Assembly (NCBI RefSeq): GCF_029867415.1
Contig: NC_081183.1
Coordinates: 196,013,563-196,077,562 of the forward strand
Direction of reading: 5' to 3'
DNA length: 64,000 nucleotides
Source: Vicia villosa
Lineage: Eukaryota > Streptophyta > Magnoliopsida > Fabales > Fabaceae
Below the pieces are notes generated by a model. That model searched no databases. It saw nothing but the letters and a program-made list of their open reading frames with translations, and was not told where the DNA came from. Of the stretch, positions 60,335 through 64,000 are shown one piece after another. Position 1 is the first letter of the stretch; every line of letters begins with the position of its first letter. The position numbers and the translations under genes are program-made.

Positions 60335-60894
60335 TAGGGATGGCAATTTGGCCCATCCCCAGTGGATACCCACAAAAAATCTCATATCGGATAGGGTAAA
60401 TACCCATAAAAATGGGTATGGGCACGGGCACGGGTAATTACCCATTAAAATATGCGGGTATGGGTGCGGGCACGGGTACCTTACTACCCAACCCGCCTCA
60501 TACCCACACTATATATTTCTATAATGTCATTTATATTACTATATAAAAATCCATGATTCTAAATTATTTTAAAAATATATCGCTATTAAATCATTATACA
60601 TTTTAATAAAAGTGTTTATTTGTTTCTTAACTCAATAATAAAATACATAATTTTTTTAATATTGTTAAAAAGACTTAAATTATATGATATTTTATAATTA
60701 AACGATTTAATTTTATTATAAATGCGGGTAAACGGGTACGGGTATGGGCACTGAGGTACCCACAGGGTACGGGTACGGGCACGAATATTGATATCCACGC
60801 GGGTTTGGGCTCGGGTACGGGAATTTTTTTAAATTGCGGGTATGGGGACGGGTACTATAGTACCCTGCCCAAACACTGCCCATTGCCATCCCTA
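60335..60894. mobile_element. hAT-type MITE, GGGTACGGG-rich
   Basis: A 560-bp element with ends TAGGGATGGCAATTTGGCCC and CATTGCCATCCCTA. It is flanked by a perfect 8-bp repeat CTTTAAAC (60327-60334, 60895-60902). GGGTATGGG/CCCATACCC motifs fill both arms around an AT-rich centre. No coding capacity. Confidence 0.93.
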
Positions 60895-60902
60895 CTTTAA
60901 AC

Positions 60903-63900
60903 ACCATTGTTGCTCAAGCAAAATCTCTCAAGCACCATTATTGTTCTTTCAAATCCAAGCTCTATCATTTTAGAAACTAAACACTACTCAATCTCTTTTC
61001 TTTTCTTTGATTTCAAATTTTTCTTTCAATCTCCACAAAACACACTACTTACTTACCCATAGATTCTTTCCTTATTTCTATACAAATTTTGTTGTTGTGG
61101 TTGATGCGGTAAAAAGATTTCGTTGAAATTGTTTACTTTATTGAAATTGTTTCTTCAGCATAGATTTTATTTATTTTGTAACTCAGATTTTGCACCACTG
61201 TTTCTTCTCCGTAGATTTTGTTGATTTGGATGATTTAAACTGAAACTATACCTTTTTTGTGGTGTCTGGGTTTCTCCAACTACAACAAATCATTTATACT
61301 AGATGGCTTAAATCCTTAGACTTTTTGATAATTTATTCCTAGTTATTGAATTTTGAATACAATTGGAGTTAGAAGTCAGTTGCATTTTGCTAATTATATT
61401 GGAAATTTGTGGCTGGTTTGTTGTAGAAAGTGTTTGGAGATTTTTTTAACTCTTGAATTGTAGTTGTGTAGAAACTTGGGGTATGAAGGTTAAATCTTGT
61501 TGCTAGAAAAGGCTACAGGTTAAATTTGTTTGAAACTTGTTTGGAGTTTTTTTAGTTTTTAATGTTATTATTTTGCATATTTAAGTTATTCAAATATGAA
61601 ATTAAAATGTATTTAAGCCTAAAATAAAAAGACCATTCAAGACAAAAGCTACTAAAAATATTTGGAGTCATTGAAGTTCCAATGCTAATTGCTAAGCCTA
61701 ATACAGTATCACTTCGGTGCTATACACTTTTCAGTTTTACATTTTAAAAATAATGATTCAGTTTTGTTTTATGTTTAGTTAATTGTAATTTAGTTTGGTT
61801 TTAGAACCGTTAAATAAAATATTAGTTTGATTCACTGACCAAACTTATCGATTCGATTATTTTTACTTTAACTCAGTTCAGTTCGGCTGTTTAAATTGGT
61901 TTGCAGTAGTTTTTAATATTGAGCTTATTGTAAGGTTAGGTATTGGGCTATTTGGACCTTAAGCCCATATTTGAAGCTTATCCTTTATTCTTGGTGTAGG
62001 TTGAAGGTTAGAGTTCCATTCAAAAAAAATAAAAATTGAAGGTTAGAGTTTTAAGTTTTTTTGTTTTGGGTTCTACGATTTTTCTATTGTTTTTTTTACC
62101 GTGTTTCAGTTTCTCTAGTCTCACCTCTATTCTTTTTATTGTTTTAATTTTTTTGACTCTACTTCTAATTTTATCAGCCATTTTATTTATATTTTTTCTC
62201 TATTTGTTTCATGATTTGTGTATACTAGTAAATAGCAAAAGAGAAAAAGGTTCATAATGACTGTGTAAAATAATTTTGTATTGTCAACCAATCACAATTT
62301 TATATGAGAATAAATTACATTTTAATTAAATTTTTTTTTTAATGACAACACACTTTAATAATTTTTTATTGGATAATAGTATAAAATAATTTTACGCATA
62401 TAAATTAAACTCATAGAAAAATGCATAAGTTATATTAGTTTTTAATGTCTTTACAATAACAGATTTGTTACTTTATCAATCTCAGATAAATGGGCTTTTT
62501 GATCTAAAGGTTAGATGTTTATTTTTTTTATTTGCTATTTATAATTTTACATTTTTATTTATTTCCATTTCTCTCTTTTTACCTATGTTTTTATTTTTGT
62601 TTCATGAATATGGCATCTTTATACAGTGCATCTTTATAACAGAAGGTTAAGTTTCATTTTGTACATTTTAATTTTTTTAACATAGTATATTTTAATTTTT
62701 TATTTTACATTAATACTTTTTTTTACATTATTACTTTTAAATACAAATATTTTTCTCCCTTTTAAGCATCTAAGCTAATAATCATTTCCTCATTCAATTT
62801 ATTATTTACTTTTAAGAGATATAGTAGTTAGACCCGTGCAAGGCACGGGTTAAATATTTTTTAAGTGAACAAAATATTCGAAAAACACTCATAATTTAAA
62901 TTTATTATTTATTATAAATTTATTAAACTGATATAAAATTTATAGTAAACAAATATTTAGAAAATCATAATAATGATTATATTATATTAGAAATATTAAT
63001 GTATTATCTTTTAAATAGAAATTCAAGTTTTGGAACATAAAAAGACCATAGTAAATTAGTAAGATAGAGTTTTAATAATTAGTACAGTAAGTATTTTATT
63101 CTCTTATAATATTTGATTATTATAACCGAAATAAAATCTCATATAATTTCGAAAATTAAATGAAGATATTATCATCATATATTAAATAAATAATGTGTTT
63201 TAAAAATATTCATAATGAATGTGAGAATGTATTTAATTTAATTTTTTATTTTTTAATTAAAAAATATTTCAAAAGGAGTAAGAATAAATAATACAGTGGT
63301 TCAAATTCAAATAATAATATGATTACAAATTCGATAAAGCTCATTCCCTCCCCGCCTAAATAACAAAACTTAAAATTTAATAAGTAAATGTGACAATTTT
63401 ATATTTTAAAAAGTAAATAAAATCCAAATAATAATATTATTATCAAATATCTAAGGTAGTCTCATGCTCCGGAAGGTATTTTATATTTTAAACAACTTGA
63501 AAATCACCGGAATACTTTTTCTATGTGTTCCGGTGTGATTTTTTTTAAAACCTGAAGACTTTGAAAAAGTGTTTTGATTTATATATTTTTGAGTGTTTCG
63601 AAATTTTTTCTGAAATATAAGAAAAAATGAATTTTTTTAAAATATATACTACTTATATGAAGGTATTTTGGTTTAAATTTTTTGTGTGTAAAAATATGGG
63701 TATAATTGTAAAGGTAGAAAGTAAAATTTTCAAGTTACTTCATGATATAGAAAAGTAATTGGGCTTGAAAATATTAATAGTCCAATAACCTAAATAATTG
63801 GAACAAACTAGCATTTAACATGTCGCCCCCTGTACGAGAAAAACTTGCAAGGATACGCACATAAATCTTTAGTGTTAGGAACAACTAATAAGAAAAAGAA

Positions 63901-64000
63901 AATTTTAAATTTATTTAAAATTTAACTTCTTTTTTAATTGGATTCATGGAGTGGTTGTGATTGAGTAGGAGAGAGAAATTTTTTTTTTTAATTAATAAAA
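60903..64000. other. AT-rich non-coding DNA
   Basis: No gene is supported; the open frames are poly-T/Leu-Phe runs. Two small hairpins stand out. ACCCGTGC AAG GCACGGGT at 62832-62850 resembles the 3' hairpin of plant Helitrons when read on the minus strand, followed there by CTAA. AATCACCGGAA ... TTCCGGTGTGATT at 63502-63540 is a stem with a short loop. 61780-61910 has decayed GGTTTGGTT-type repeat sequence. Confidence 0.45.

Noticed and set aside
62036..62257. 73-residue hydrophobic frame suggesting a membrane peptide
   Set aside because: It is produced by T-rich low-complexity DNA (Leu/Phe runs) with no promoter or homology signal.

Overview
This is a 64 kb piece of a flowering-plant nuclear genome. 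The host genes have short exons, AT-rich introns and GT/AG junctions, and most of the DNA is transposon-derived. The mix of repeats (TRIM-like LTRs, hAT-type MITEs, Stowaway, CACTA, Tat-lineage gypsy) and the style of the flanking DNA suggest a legume, probably of the pea/clover/Medicago group; that assignment is inference. 

Host genes that can be modelled: (1) a tRNA-Ala(TGC) at 7.4 kb; (2) two tandem paralogues of a small uncharacterised protein at 24.1 and 28.2 kb; (3) a plastid-type hexokinase, minus strand, nine exons, 29.1-31.6 kb, 491 aa; (4) the AP-2 clathrin adaptor sigma subunit, plus strand, six exons, 46.7-48.7 kb, 142 aa; (5) an 11-exon gene of unknown function, minus strand, 49.2-53.3 kb, 622 aa. 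Every exon join in the three multi-exon models keeps the frame and uses GT/AG. Hexokinase and AP-2 sigma are neighbours in Arabidopsis too (recalled as At1g47840 and At1g47830), so 29-53 kb looks like a conserved gene block that transposons have stretched.

Layout. 0-7.4 kb: AT-rich DNA with MITEs, a perfect 179-bp tandem duplication, and a 1.85-kb TIR element holding a long hairpin. 8.4-10.4 kb: a non-autonomous CACTA element whose empty site survives in a nearby repeat. 10.4-14.9 kb: a decayed LINE with a poly(A) tail. 16.4-17.1 kb: a 39-bp minisatellite. 17.9-21 kb: a second, older LINE on the minus strand. 22-29 kb: the small-gene pair around an old LTR-element remnant carrying two hAT MITEs. 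32.0-42.5 kb: a nearly pristine Ty3/gypsy (Tat-type) retrotransposon with LTRs differing at one base of 579, an intact 1957-aa gag-pol and a spliced antisense gene. 43.0-45.3 kb: a 2.34-kb solo LTR inside a TRIM-like element. 53.5-57 kb: the duplicated 5' flank of the 622-aa gene, with LINE pieces and a Stowaway MITE. 57.5-61 kb: an F-box/LRR-like gene fragment cut by an LTR that itself carries hAT insertions. 61-64 kb: AT-rich DNA with little recognisable.

Hexokinase and AP-2 sigma are divergent; 12.9 of the 15.1 kb between their start codons is two LTR insertions. AP-2 sigma and the 622-aa gene are convergent, with 485 bp between stop codons.
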